Assembly (NCBI GenBank): GCA_964344565.1
Contig: CAYFNT010000014.1
Coordinates: forward strand, 1-64,000
Direction of reading: 5' to 3'
Length of the DNA: 64,000 bases
Origin: JACNKJ01 sp964344565
GTDB taxonomy: Bacteria; Krumholzibacteriota; Krumholzibacteriia; JACNKJ01
Below the pieces are notes generated by a model. The model was given only the letters and a program-made list of their open reading frames with translations, had not been told where the DNA came from and ran no database searches. Below are positions 1 to 9,267 of this stretch, piece after piece; the stretch's first letter is position 1; the number at the start of each line of letters is the position of its first letter. The position numbers were made by a program, and so were the translations under genes.

Positions 1-140
1 GCAGCGAGGGCGGCGGCAACGAGCCGCCGAACCTGCTCACTCTCTGCTCGGCCTGTCACCGGCTGGCCCACGACCCTACACGTGTGCAATCACCCGCGGG
101 AGGCGGGCAGCCGGTAGCGGGTAGCGGATATCACCCTTGA
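1..140 (+). CDS. HNH endonuclease, C-terminal fragment (gene runs off the left edge)
   Basis: An open frame enters the window with its first full codon at position 3 and stops at TGA 138-140. It reads GGGNEPPNLLTLCSACH followed by R-L-A-H. The glycine run, then N-L-x-T-L-C-x-x-C-H and a further His, is the typical C-terminal half of an HNH (His-Asn-His) nuclease domain with its zinc-binding CxxC. The last 20 or so residues are low-complexity Gly/Pro/Ala. Only about 45 residues are visible, so the host protein (restriction, homing or 5-methylcytosine-type nuclease) cannot be told. No terminator is visible before the next gene at 184. Confidence 0.7.
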   Translation, partial: SEGGGNEPPNLLTLCSACHRLAHDPTRVQSPAGGGQPVAGSGYHP

Positions 141-183
141 TCCTCGCGTCCGGCCTGCTACTCTCATCCCATCAGGAGGTTGT

Positions 184-2691
184 ATGCGCATTCGATGGAT
201 GATGCTCGCCCTGCTCTTCGGATCTGCCCTTGCCATGGCCGTTCCGAGTTTCGATTCCCCGACCGATCTCTTCGCCGCCCTCGAGGCCGATACCTCCCTC
301 ATGGGCGCGGAGGTCGAACTGGAAGGCATGCTTGCGGCCGATCTTTTCCGCGACGCCTACCTTCAGGAACCCCATCCTCTGCGTTGGCCCGAGGAGGGCC
401 TCGGACTTCAGCTCCGCACGAGCGAGCACCGGGCCGAGGTGGGGGATCGCATCAAGGTGAGGGGCACCCTCGAACGCTATCGCGGAGAGCTGCAGTTCCG
501 AGTCGATGGCGTGGAGATTCTGCAGAGGAACGCGGGGGAACTCAGCATCAGGCTCGTCACCGCGCAGGAGCTCAACGAAAACGCGCTCCTCTTTCAGAAC
601 CGATTGGTCGAGTTGCAGAACATCGAAGTCGAGCGCTTCCTGCGCAACGCCTATGGCGTGCCCTGGCTGGCCGTCCTCAGGCAGGGGGACGTGACCCTCG
701 ATCTGGAACTCCGGGACGGGGCGCATCCCGTGCTGCTCGAAGCCATGCGCATCGATCGTCTGCGAGGCATCTTCCGACGCTCGGGTGAGCGCTGGCGCCT
801 GACCCCGCGAACCCGCGATGACATCGACGTCCAGCCCGAGCTGAAGATCTGCTCAGCCCTCGAGGAGCCCTTCGCTCAGACCGAAGCGCCATTCCGTCTC
901 GATGAGATCTGCTACGACCCCGGGCAGTCGGGAGACGCCGAGGGCGCGGAATCCTTCGCGGTGGTCAATCTCGATGAACGCGAGCGGGATCTGAGCGGCT
1001 GGCGCGTGAGCGACGGCGAGGGGGAGTGGATCTTTCCCGAGGGCAGCCGCCTGGAGCCGGGCCAGCGATACCGCGTTGCCCGCAAGAAGGAACGCTACTG
1101 GTTCGAGTTCGGACGCGATTGCGACTTCAGCTTCGACCGCGATCCGTCGCCCGCGGACTCCTGTCTCATCCTGGCGAACTCCGGCGACGAACTCATGCTC
1201 CTGAATCCCGAGGGTATCGTGGCCGACCTGGTCTGCTTCGAAAACGCCCGGGGGTTCGCGGCCCTGGGCTGGCGCGGTCCGAGCCTGATTCCCTATCGAT
1301 TCTCGAACTACGTGCCCGAAGAGGGGCAGGTGCTCCTGCGCAAGCGCGATCCCAGAAGCGGCGACCTGATCGACACGGACCGGGCTTCCGACTGGATCTG
1401 CGATCCGGACGATCCCGACTGGGGCATGCGCATGAACTTCCCGGGTTGGGATCGCAATCTCTTCTTCGACACCGCGTCCTGCGTGGAGGAGGCCGAGATC
1501 CGAGCCTACGTATCGCCGGAACACTCCTTCGAAGGCGTTCGCGACTTCCTCCGCTCGGCCGAACGAAGCCTCGAAATAGAAATCTACCTGGTCACCCACC
1601 CGCTCATCGTGGACGAGCTCCTCGCGGCCCTGGATCGGGGGGTCGAGGTGACCGTGCTCCTGGACGGCGAGGTCTTCGGCGCGCGGGGCGGCACCTATGA
1701 CTCGGTGCTCGGCCTCATGCATCGGGTGATCGATCACCCGTCGGGCAAGGGCGAAGTCTACTTCTGGCGCAACGGCGACGACCCGCGCCACCTGGGTCCC
1801 GACGCCGACGTTCCCGACCGCTACAACCACGTGCACCAGAAGTTCGTGCTCGCCGACCGGGAGCGCCTGCTCGTGAGCAGCGACAATTTCACCCAGAGCA
1901 GCCTGCCCGCCGACGACAAGAGCAACGGCACCGGAGGCAGCCGCGGCGTGATCCTGGTCACCGACGCGAGCTGCGCGGTTGCGCGGGCCATCGAGATCTG
2001 GGAGTCCGACTGCGACCCATGGCGCCAGCGGGATATCCGCCAGTTCGTCCCCCACGACAGCATCGAGGAGAGCATTCCGAGATTGTCGGGGGATCGGAAG
2101 AACTACCAGCCCGTGGTCGATGCGCCCTACACGGCGCGGGAGCGGGCCGCCTTCGAGCTGAGCCAATCGCCGGACAATTCGCTGCGCCCGGACCGGGGCT
2201 ACCTGGGGCTCGTGAACGCGGCCGGCGATGGCGACTGGATCTTCGTGCAGCAGCAGTACGAGCGCCCGCATTGGGGGTACGGCGAGCGCCGCCGCAGCAA
2301 TCCGCGCCTGGACGCCTACCTGGAAGCCGCCCGCCGCGGAGCCCATGTGCGGATCCTTCTCAGCGGAAATCGCGAGGCGCCCAAGAGCGAGGCCAGCCGA
2401 GATATGCTCAACGCCGCGGCGCTGGAGGAGAACCTCGACATACAAGTACGCCTGGGCTGGTTGCCGCGAACGCCTTCGCGGAAGGATCCCATCCACAACA
2501 AGATGCTGCTCGCCCGCCTCGGCGAGGAGCGCTGGAGCCATGTGGGCAGCGCCAACGGCAGCGCCACCGCCTCGCTCTATAATAGAGAGGTGGGGCTTTC
2601 GGTGAGGTCCGAAGGTCTGCACGGGCATCTGCTGGAAGTCTTCGCCGCCGACTGGGAGCGCGCCGGCGGAAGCGCGAGGGAACTGCCCTAG
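184..2691 (+). CDS. Exported phospholipase-D-like protein with lamin-tail domain
   Basis: 835 aa. A signal peptide covers about residues 1-20, and AGGAGG at 174-179 sets the ATG at 184. Residues about 25-200 look like an OB-fold or nucleic-acid-binding-like beta region. Residues about 235-330 (LDEICYDP, LSGWRVSD, IFPEGSRLEPGQ) resemble a lamin-tail (LTD) domain. The second half is a two-lobed PLD fold. The first HKD motif, HQKFVLAD near residue 551, is complete and followed by a SSDN block. The second, HNKMLLAR near residue 770, keeps His and Lys but has Arg where Asp is expected and is followed by GSANGS. LTD plus PLD in exported proteins is usually read as an extracellular nuclease or phosphodiesterase. 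The substrate is not known, and the second-site change may alter activity. The stop overlaps the convergent antiporter gene by 4 bp. Confidence 0.8.
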   Translation: MRIRWMMLALLFGSALAMAVPSFDSPTDLFAALEADTSLMGAEVELEGMLAADLFRDAYLQEPHPLRWPEEGLGLQLRTSEHRAEVGDRIKVRGTLERYRGELQFRVDGVEILQRNAGELSIRLVTAQELNENALLFQNRLVELQNIEVERFLRNAYGVPWLAVLRQGDVTLDLELRDGAHPVLLEAMRIDRLRGIFRRSGERWRLTPRTRDDIDVQPELKICSALEEPFAQTEAPFRLDEICYDPGQSGDAEGAESFAVVNLDERERDLSGWRVSDGEGEWIFPEGSRLEPGQRYRVARKKERYWFEFGRDCDFSFDRDPSPADSCLILANSGDELMLLNPEGIVADLVCFENARGFAALGWRGPSLIPYRFSNYVPEEGQVLLRKRDPRSGDLIDTDRASDWICDPDDPDWGMRMNFPGWDRNLFFDTASCVEEAEIRAYVSPEHSFEGVRDFLRSAERSLEIEIYLVTHPLIVDELLAALDRGVEVTVLLDGEVFGARGGTYDSVLGLMHRVIDHPSGKGEVYFWRNGDDPRHLGPDADVPDRYNHVHQKFVLADRERLLVSSDNFTQSSLPADDKSNGTGGSRGVILVTDASCAVARAIEIWESDCDPWRQRDIRQFVPHDSIEESIPRLSGDRKNYQPVVDAPYTARERAAFELSQSPDNSLRPDRGYLGLVNAAGDGDWIFVQQQYERPHWGYGERRRSNPRLDAYLEAARRGAHVRILLSGNREAPKSEASRDMLNAAALEENLDIQVRLGWLPRTPSRKDPIHNKMLLARLGEERWSHVGSANGSATASLYNREVGLSVRSEGLHGHLLEVFAADWERAGGSARELP

Positions 2692-4022
2692 TCCTCGACC
2701 TCGCGCTGTTCGCCGGTCTCGCCGGCGAACCAGAGGGCCTGCTTGAAGAGGATCGGTCCGATGATCTGATTCAGGCTGATGGTTGCCACCGCCAGCGTAG
2801 CCACTGCCGGTCCCCAATCGGGGAAACGGATCTCCACGGCCTTGGCCAGGCCGAGACTCACGCCCGCCTGGGTGATGAAGGTCATTCCGAAGATCCTGCG
2901 ATACTTGTCCGGCGCGCGGGCCAGGCGCATGCCGGTCCATGAGCCGGCCTGGATGGCCAGGCCGCGGATGAGCACGAGCACGAGAGCCAGGGCCCAGGTA
3001 CTGCGCAGGATGTCCAGGTCCAGCGCCGCGCCGGCCAGGGCGAAGAAGAGGGTGTAGACCATGAGGCCGCCCTCCTCGATCGCGTGCATGAAGCGTTCGC
3101 CCTGGCTGCTGAAGTTGCGCACCACGAAGCCCGCCGCGATGCAGATGAGCATGGGCTCCAGGTGGAACTTCAGATGGTAGGCGGCCTCGAGCCTGTCGCT
3201 CAGGAAGTGCGAGGTTTCGGTCACCAGCACCGCGAAGACGAAGATGGTGATGAGATGGTAGCCGTCCACGCGCTTGAGCCAGGCGGCCAGGAGGAATCCC
3301 AGCGCCGTGCCGATGGCCAGCGAACTGAGAATCTCGAGACTCAGGCCCACGATGAAGGCCGGGTCCAGGCCCGAGGCGGTGAGCGCGGCCTGTCCGACGC
3401 TGACGACGAGGGCGAAGAGTATGATGGCGAGGATGTCCATGGCCACGGTGACGCCCAGCACGATCTCCGTGAAGACGCCGTGGGACCTGGTTTCCTTGAT
3501 GATGGCGATGGCGCTGGCCGGGCTCCGGGCCGTGGCGATGGCGCCCAGCACGGCCGCCATGACCAGCAGCGATCGGAAGTCCAGGTCGCGGGTGAAGGCG
3601 AAGACCTTGCTGAAGGCTAGGAAGAGAAGGGTGCTGCCGAGGAAGACCACGCTCATGAGGCCGACGATGGCCCATCCGATGATCTTCTTGTTCTCTCGGA
3701 TGTCCTTCCAGGGCAGTTCCCCGCCCGCGCTGAGCGCGATGAAGGTGAGGGCCAGCGAGTCGATGACCGACAACGATTCCACCGAGGCCTGATTCACGAA
3801 TCCGAGCAGGTAGGGGCCGAATGCCAGGCCGGTGAGCAGGTAGCCGGTGATGCGCGGCAGGCGAATCACGGCCAGCAGTTCGCCCACGGTGAATGCGGCC
3901 AGCAGCAGGAATCCAAGGGACCAGGTGGCGTGTCCGGTGATGCTCGAGAAGCCGGGCAGGTAGGCCTTGGAGGCCACGTAGGCGAGGGCCGCGAGCCCGA
4001 GCAGGGTGAGCACGCGCCTCAT
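2688..4022 (-). CDS. CPA2-type cation:proton antiporter
   Basis: 444 aa, almost wholly hydrophobic, with about 12 predicted membrane helices and no C-terminal TrkA-N domain. Its polytopic pattern and blocks such as RLPRITGYLLTGLAFGP (helix 2 region) and SALAGG-type SAGGELPW mark the Kef/NhaA-like monovalent cation:proton antiporter (Na_H_Exchanger) family. It probably exchanges K+ or Na+ for H+ at the inner membrane. Its ATG overlaps the stop of the upstream antiporter gene (ATGA at 4019-4022), so the two are translationally coupled and may form a heteromer. The last gene of the leftward operon spp-antiporter-antiporter. Ion preference cannot be read from the sequence. Confidence 0.8.
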   Translation of the reverse strand: MRRVLTLLGLAALAYVASKAYLPGFSSITGHATWSLGFLLLAAFTVGELLAVIRLPRITGYLLTGLAFGPYLLGFVNQASVESLSVIDSLALTFIALSAGGELPWKDIRENKKIIGWAIVGLMSVVFLGSTLLFLAFSKVFAFTRDLDFRSLLVMAAVLGAIATARSPASAIAIIKETRSHGVFTEIVLGVTVAMDILAIILFALVVSVGQAALTASGLDPAFIVGLSLEILSSLAIGTALGFLLAAWLKRVDGYHLITIFVFAVLVTETSHFLSDRLEAAYHLKFHLEPMLICIAAGFVVRNFSSQGERFMHAIEEGGLMVYTLFFALAGAALDLDILRSTWALALVLVLIRGLAIQAGSWTGMRLARAPDKYRRIFGMTFITQAGVSLGLAKAVEIRFPDWGPAVATLAVATISLNQIIGPILFKQALWFAGETGEQREVED

Positions 4023-5215
4023 CGCCGCACCCCTCGACTGAGTCCCTCGGAGGTGAGAGTGGGGGCGAAGAGCCCGGAGAGCAGCACCGCCGCCAGGATC
4101 ATGGTCAGAGCGCTGTCGGCCAGGGTTCCGCGTTCGATGAGCTGCACGCTTGCCACCAGGGCCACCGCCGTGGCGCCCTGTCCGCTGAGCGCGAGTCCGT
4201 TACGCCAACCAAGGACATCTTTGCCGAAGAAGAGCCGACCAGCCAGCCAAAGCGACAGGCTCTTCGCGAGGATTCGCGAGAGGAAGAAGAGCGGCGCGAG
4301 AAACAGGGCCCACTGGCTGCCCAGGTGCCATCCAGCACCGACCAGAAGCAGCAGGATGTAATAGAAGGGTCGCTCGCTGGCCATGGCGATATCCCAGGTC
4401 CGCGTATGGTGCCCGGTGAGATTCACGAGCACGGCCCCCGCGATGAAGCTGACGTAGAGGGGCGGGAAGTGAAGGGCCATGGCCAGGCCGCCCGAGAAGA
4501 CGAGAAAGCCCACGGCCACGAGAAGATGATGCGCGCGCTCGCGCAGGCGATGCATGAGGAAGACGAAGAGCAGACCGAGCACGATGCCCAGGCCGGTCGC
4601 GTAGCCCGTCCATCCCAGGGCTTCCAGCCAGCTGGGAGAACCGTTCTGGAAGATGGATCGCCCGCGGCTCACGCCGAAGAGCAGGATGAGCACGATCACC
4701 GGAATCATCGAATCGAGCCCCGCGGCGTATCGGTAGAGATGCACCGGCGCATGGGGGTGGCGGCGCCGCCGCAGGATGGCCAGGGCGAGGATGTCCTGGC
4801 TGCTCGTGGCGGCCGCGGCGCCCAGCAGGAGTGCGGCGGCCTGGGTTTCCATGCCCGTCCCGAAGAGCCGGATGAGCAGGGGATAGAAGGCCAGGCTCAC
4901 GATCACCAGAACCGTGACGCCCTGCAGGATTCCCACGGCGTGGAAGGAGGCGGGGATCTTCCTGAGGTGACGAATCTCGAACTGGAGGCCCAGCAGCAGG
5001 CCGATCCAGCTGAGGCCCAGAATGATCAGGGGGCGCAGGGCCTCCCAGGCTCCCTCGCCCAGGATTCCGAGCTCGCGCAGGGCCCATCCGATGAGCAGGA
5101 ATTCGCCGCCCAGGAAGAAGAAGCCCTGGGAAAGGCGGCCGAAGCGGCCATGGCTCTTGGGTCCGGCCGCGAGGGCCAGAACCAGCAGAACGATCAGAGC
5201 CAGAAGGGTTTTCAT
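4019..5215 (-). CDS. Second cation:proton antiporter-like membrane protein
   Basis: 398 aa with about 11-12 hydrophobic segments. The protein is a shorter, more divergent relative of its downstream neighbour. A central stretch (AAAATSSQDILALAILRRRR, about residues 133-152) and the ending SGQGATAVALVASVQLIERG-type block followed by LADSALTMILAAVLLSG are usual in the CPA superfamily. It starts at ATG 5215 inside the stop of the phosphatase gene (ATGA, 5212-5215) and overlaps the next antiporter by 4 bp. This tight coupling to a sucrose-phosphate phosphatase suggests a joint role in osmotic or ionic homeostasis (inference). A paired-subunit antiporter or a regulatory paralogue are both possible. 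Confidence 0.7.
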   Translation of the reverse strand: MKTLLALIVLLVLALAAGPKSHGRFGRLSQGFFFLGGEFLLIGWALRELGILGEGAWEALRPLIILGLSWIGLLLGLQFEIRHLRKIPASFHAVGILQGVTVLVIVSLAFYPLLIRLFGTGMETQAAALLLGAAAATSSQDILALAILRRRRHPHAPVHLYRYAAGLDSMIPVIVLILLFGVSRGRSIFQNGSPSWLEALGWTGYATGLGIVLGLLFVFLMHRLRERAHHLLVAVGFLVFSGGLAMALHFPPLYVSFIAGAVLVNLTGHHTRTWDIAMASERPFYYILLLLVGAGWHLGSQWALFLAPLFFLSRILAKSLSLWLAGRLFFGKDVLGWRNGLALSGQGATAVALVASVQLIERGTLADSALTMILAAVLLSGLFAPTLTSEGLSRGVRR

Positions 5216-6027
5216 TCCTCGTCACCTGTCTGCGCAATCCAGCCGAAAGCGTCCATGGCTTCGATGACGCCGGCTGCGTAGTGGGCGCGGGCGAAATGCA
5301 CGGTGACCGAACGTCCGGTCCGGCGAAGCTCCTCGCGCAGTTGGTGCCTCAGGCCTTCGGGCGCGTTGCCCACGAGGACGCCCAGGCTGGCTGACAGCAA
5401 CGCTTCCAGGTCGTTGCCCGAATCGCCTGCGAAGAGGACCTGCTCGAGGACTATCCCCAATTCCTCTGCCAAGAAGCTTACGGCGCTCTCCTTGCTGGCG
5501 CCAAGGGGAAGCACATCGAGCAGGCCTTGATCGCTCGAGGTGTCGACGCTGAAGATCATGTTTGCTCGCAGGCCGTGGTCGCGCAATACTCCTTCGGCGC
5601 GCCTCAACGCGGCTTGCCCGGGCTCGCCGGGGTCGAGATAGAAGCTGGCCTTGAACTCCGCCTGCCGCTCGTCTTCCTGTAGCTTGAGCTCGGGCGGCCC
5701 GGCGAGCAGATTTCGAATCTGGTCGGCGGAATCCAGCCTGAGCAGTTCCCTCATGCGCTCGCGATAACCTTCCAGCGGCCGCCACTGTCCTTTCTCTTGC
5801 CGGTAAATCGAAGTTCCGACATCGCAGGCCAGGAAGTCGGGCGAAGGAAGCCCGGACTCCTCGACGCCCTCCTGCGCCAGCGAAAGGTGGCGCCCGGTGA
5901 CATAGGCCAGGGCGCAATCGGGAAGTGCCGCGAGCCTTTCGGCAAAGTGGGTGACTCGCGCATCCACGCCGCCTGGCGGGATGAGCGTACCGTCGAGATC
6001 CGAGGCCAGCAGTCGTTTCCAGTTCAT
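5212..6027 (-). CDS. spp: Sucrose-6-phosphate phosphatase (HAD, S6PP type)
   Basis: 271 aa. Hydrolyses sucrose-6F-phosphate to sucrose, the last step of sucrose synthesis. HAD motif I is SDLDGTL with nucleophile/acid Asp10 and Asp12, and motif IV is GDSGND in the C-terminal third; both are intact. The length matches the stand-alone S6PP family. An in-frame ATG exists 15 codons upstream, but GGAGGAG four bases before ATG 6027 and the position of motif I close to the N-terminus favour 6027. The gene heads an operon with two antiporters (4-bp overlaps) and faces the fructokinase-SPS-sucrose synthase operon across a 133-bp divergent region. Substrate assignment rests on motifs plus this context. 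Confidence 0.85.
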   Translation of the reverse strand: MNWKRLLASDLDGTLIPPGGVDARVTHFAERLAALPDCALAYVTGRHLSLAQEGVEESGLPSPDFLACDVGTSIYRQEKGQWRPLEGYRERMRELLRLDSADQIRNLLAGPPELKLQEDERQAEFKASFYLDPGEPGQAALRRAEGVLRDHGLRANMIFSVDTSSDQGLLDVLPLGASKESAVSFLAEELGIVLEQVLFAGDSGNDLEALLSASLGVLVGNAPEGLRHQLREELRRTGRSVTVHFARAHYAAGVIEAMDAFGWIAQTGDEE

Positions 6028-6160
6028 CGCTCCTCCAGAGGAGAGGCTATCAGAGCCGGCTTCATGTCGCATCCTGGAATTTGACCATTCCCCGGCGATG
6101 GGCTAGCCTGGGATTCTGAATGGTCATGGTCGCGATTTCCAGTCTTCGCCGGGAGTTCGT
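6028..6160. promoter_or_regulatory. Divergent promoter region of the sucrose locus
   Basis: This 133-bp gap lies between the leftward spp-antiporter operon and the rightward fructokinase operon and must hold both promoters. I see no convincing sigma-70 -35/-10 pair or clear palindrome on either strand. Position is the only evidence. Confidence 0.4.
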
Positions 6161-7084
6161 TTGCGGTTTTCCCGATCCGATTCCGGGCGCCCCCTCGTTT
6201 TCGGGGAGCTGCTCTTCGATGTCTTCCCCGACGGAGAGCGCGTGCTCGGCGGGGCGCCTTTCAATGTTGCCTGGCATCTGACCGGTTTCCGGATGGCCCC
6301 TCTTTTCGTGAGTCGTGTCGGCCGGGACGCGGAAGCCGATGAGATTCGCAGGCGCATGGCTGATTGGCAGATGGACCTGGCCGGACTCCAGGTTGACGAT
6401 TCCAAGCCGACCGGCCGGGTTGAGGTCAGTTTTTCGAGGGGCGAACCCGAATACCGAATCGAGGCGGACCAGGCTTATGATCGGATCGACGAGACCGAAG
6501 CCTTGGCCGCGGCCAGGACCGCCGGGCCGCGGCTGATCTATCACGGCAGCCTGGCGCTCAGGAACGAGACTTCCCGGGCCACCCTGTGGGCCTTGCGGGA
6601 CGATCTTGAACTGGATGCTTTCGTCGATCTGAACCTGCGTGATCCCTGGTCGCCGGCCGAGACCTCCGACTTGATCGCCGGGGCCGCGCGCTGGGTCAAG
6701 CTGAACGAGGACGAACTGCGCCGCATGGCAGGGGATGCTTCGCGAGAAGAGGACATCGAATCCCTCGCCCTGGCCTGTCGCCGTCGCTGGAATCTCGACC
6801 AGCTCATCCTCACCCGGGGGGCTTCGGGAGCTCTGATGGCTACTGAGCGGGGCCTGGGTTCCTATCCCGCCGCGGAGGTGGAGGGCTTCGTCGATTCCGT
6901 GGGTGCGGGCGACGCATTCGCCGCCGTTCTGCTCCTCGGACTGATCGAGGGCTGGGCCCCGGATGTGAGCATGCCCAGGGCCGCCCGCTTCGCCGCGGAA
7001 ATCTGCGGCATCCGGGGAGCCACCACAGGGGACATCGCCCTTTACGACAGGCTGCTGGAAGCCTGGGAAAGCGAAACGCCATGA
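6161..7084 (+). CDS. Fructokinase (PfkB/ribokinase family)
   Basis: 307 aa. Phosphorylates fructose to fructose-6-phosphate with ATP. FGELLFDVFP and the LGGAPFNVAWHL block form the N-terminal sugar-binding signature of PfkB fructokinases. DSVGAGDAFAAVLLLGL near residue 245 is the second PfkB signature with the catalytic Asp. The start is TTG 6161 with GGGAG 6-10 bases upstream; no in-frame ATG lies between it and the divergent gene, and FGE belongs close to the N-terminus in this family. The gene overlaps the SPS start by ATGA. Next to sucrose synthase it recycles the fructose released when sucrose is cleaved, or supplies fructose-6-P to SPS. Confidence 0.85.
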   Translation: MRFSRSDSGRPLVFGELLFDVFPDGERVLGGAPFNVAWHLTGFRMAPLFVSRVGRDAEADEIRRRMADWQMDLAGLQVDDSKPTGRVEVSFSRGEPEYRIEADQAYDRIDETEALAAARTAGPRLIYHGSLALRNETSRATLWALRDDLELDAFVDLNLRDPWSPAETSDLIAGAARWVKLNEDELRRMAGDASREEDIESLALACRRRWNLDQLILTRGASGALMATERGLGSYPAAEVEGFVDSVGAGDAFAAVLLLGLIEGWAPDVSMPRAARFAAEICGIRGATTGDIALYDRLLEAWESETP

Positions 7085-9267
7085 GTGAACGCAGAAGCGG
7101 CAAATACATCGCCATGTTCAGCGTGCACGGCCTGGTCCGCTCGCGGGACATCGAACTGGGTCGCGATGCCGATACGGGCGGCCAGATTCTCTACGTCATC
7201 GAGCAGGCAAAGGCCCTGGCCGCGCATCCGCGTGTGGAGCAGGTGGACCTGTTCACGCGCAGCGTGAACGGAGCCAACATCGACGAGGACTACAGTCGGC
7301 CCTTCGAGGAATTCGCGCGGGGAGCCCGCATCGTACGCATCGAGTGCGGGCCCAAACGCTATCTCCACAAGGAAAGGCTCTGGCCGCACCTGGACGCCTT
7401 CGTCGATCAAACCGTGGCCTATTTCCGCAAGGTCGGCCGGCTGCCCGACGTGACCCATGGCCACTATGCCGACGGCGGGTACGTCGCGGCGCGCGTCTCC
7501 ACCCTGCTGGGCATACCGATGATCTTCACCGGCCACTCACTCGGCCGCGTCAAGCGTGAACGCCTGCTGGCCAAGGGCGGATCCGCCGAGCGCCTGGATC
7601 ATCAGTACAATTTCCCCTCCCGTATCGAGGCCGAGGAGCAGGCCCTGACGACCGCCTCCATGGTCATCGCCTCCACTGCCCAGGAAGTGGAGGACCAATA
7701 CCTCAGCTACGATCAATACAAGCCCCGAACCATGAAGGTGATTCCGCCGGGAGTGGACCTGGATCGCTTCAGCCCGCCCGAGAGCGGAAATCCTCCCATG
7801 CGCATGCGGGAGGAGATGCGCCGCTTCCTGGTCGACCCGGACAAACCGCCCATCTTCGTGATGGCTCGTCCCGATCCACGCAAGAACTTCCCCGCCGTGA
7901 TTCAGGCATACGGCGAATCTCCCGAGTTGCGCAGACTCGCCAACCTGGTGCTCATCGCCGGCAATCGGGAGGATCCGGCGGAACTGAAGAAGGCTCCGAG
8001 GCGGGTCTACATCGAGATGGCCGCCCTGGTCGATCGCTATGATCTCTACGGCTCGGTAGCCTATCCCAAGCGCCATCAGAGCAAGGACGTACCAGAACTC
8101 TACCGCTGGGCGGCCGCGCGGCGCGGAGTATTCGTGAATCCGGCGCTCACCGAGCCCTTCGGCCTCACGCTGATCGAGGCCGCGGCCAGCGGGCTGCCCA
8201 TCGTCGCCACCGATGACGGCGGACCTCGGGACATCATCAAGACCTGCGAGAACGGCGAACTCGTGAACGCCCTGGATACGAAGGCCATGGGCCGGGCCAT
8301 CCTCAGCGTGCTCAGCGATGCGGAAACCTGGGACGGCTACTCGCGCAACGGTATCAAGTTCTCCCGTCGTCATTATTCCTGGGCGGGGCACGTCGAAACC
8401 TATCTGGAGAATCTGCGGAGCGTGCTCAAGAAGGAGGGGCCCGTTCCCGATATTCTGATCGGTGAGAGAGGGCGACTGGCGCGGGTGGACCGCATGCTGG
8501 TCTCGGACATCGACAACACGCTCACTGGCGATGAGGCGGCCCTCGCCCGGCTGCGGGAGCATCTGCATGAGCATCAGAGCTATCTAGGCTTCGGAGTAGC
8601 CACCGGGCGCAGCCTGGCCTCGGCCCGCGAGGCGCTGGAAGAGCTCAATCTGCCTGACCCGGACGCTTGGATCAGCTCCGAGGGAACGGAAATCCATTAC
8701 GGCCGGGATTGCGTCCGGGACCGTTCCTGGCGCAAGCATATCGACTATCACTGGAAGCCTGAAGCAATCCGCTCCGTGCTCGACAGGCTCGGCGGGCTCA
8801 GCCCCAGAGCGGAAAGCCTTCAGGGGGAGTTCAAGCTGAGCTATCGCATCGAGGACGGAGGTCCCAACTTTCGAAAGATCCTCGGGGCCATGCGGCGGGA
8901 GGGGTTGCGCGTGAGAGTCATCCTTTCGCGCGGCGAGCTCATCGACCTGTTGCCGATCAGGGCCTCGACGGGTCTGGCCATCCGTTTCATCGGCCTGAAA
9001 TGGGGGTTGCCCCCCGAAAGGCTGCTGGTTGCAGGTAACTCCGGCGCTGATGAAGAGATGCTTCGCGGCGACACTCTGGGTGTGGTGGTGGGCAATTACA
9101 GCGAGGAACTCGAGAATCTCAGGAACGCGGAGCGGGTTTACTTCGCCGACGGGCGTTTCGCCGAAGGGATTCTGGAGGGCATCAATCACTACAACTTCCT
9201 GGGAACGATTCGGATTCCCGATGAGGGCGTCGATGATCACATCACTGAAGCTGGCGTTGGAAACTGA
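7081..9267 (+). CDS. sps: Sucrose-phosphate synthase with C-terminal HAD domain
   Basis: 728 aa. Transfers glucose from a nucleotide sugar (UDP- or ADP-glucose) to fructose-6-phosphate, giving sucrose-6-phosphate. The GT-B glycosyltransferase part spans about residues 8-465: SVHGLVRS and DADTGGQ near the N-terminus, and EPFGLTLIE at residues 357-365 containing the paired Glu typical of GT4. An S6PP-like HAD domain follows (about 470-715): motif I SDIDNTLTG keeps both Asp (476, 478), while motif IV reads GNSGAD rather than the GDSGND seen in the separate phosphatase. The domain may therefore be weakened or structural, as in plant SPS. It overlaps fructokinase by 4 bp and sucrose synthase by 35 bp. 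Confidence 0.92.
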   Translation: MSERRSGKYIAMFSVHGLVRSRDIELGRDADTGGQILYVIEQAKALAAHPRVEQVDLFTRSVNGANIDEDYSRPFEEFARGARIVRIECGPKRYLHKERLWPHLDAFVDQTVAYFRKVGRLPDVTHGHYADGGYVAARVSTLLGIPMIFTGHSLGRVKRERLLAKGGSAERLDHQYNFPSRIEAEEQALTTASMVIASTAQEVEDQYLSYDQYKPRTMKVIPPGVDLDRFSPPESGNPPMRMREEMRRFLVDPDKPPIFVMARPDPRKNFPAVIQAYGESPELRRLANLVLIAGNREDPAELKKAPRRVYIEMAALVDRYDLYGSVAYPKRHQSKDVPELYRWAAARRGVFVNPALTEPFGLTLIEAAASGLPIVATDDGGPRDIIKTCENGELVNALDTKAMGRAILSVLSDAETWDGYSRNGIKFSRRHYSWAGHVETYLENLRSVLKKEGPVPDILIGERGRLARVDRMLVSDIDNTLTGDEAALARLREHLHEHQSYLGFGVATGRSLASAREALEELNLPDPDAWISSEGTEIHYGRDCVRDRSWRKHIDYHWKPEAIRSVLDRLGGLSPRAESLQGEFKLSYRIEDGGPNFRKILGAMRREGLRVRVILSRGELIDLLPIRASTGLAIRFIGLKWGLPPERLLVAGNSGADEEMLRGDTLGVVVGNYSEELENLRNAERVYFADGRFAEGILEGINHYNFLGTIRIPDEGVDDHITEAGVGN

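Noticed and set aside
853..3675. A 940-residue open frame on the minus strand across the PLD-like gene and antiporter
   Set aside because: It is antisense or out of frame to well-supported genes, has Arg/Pro/Gly-rich composition, and no Shine-Dalgarno; a GC-rich shadow.
9029..9232. Upstream extension of sucrose synthase
   Set aside because: The 68 extra codons lie inside SPS, read as noise, and lack a Shine-Dalgarno; ATG 9233 has one.
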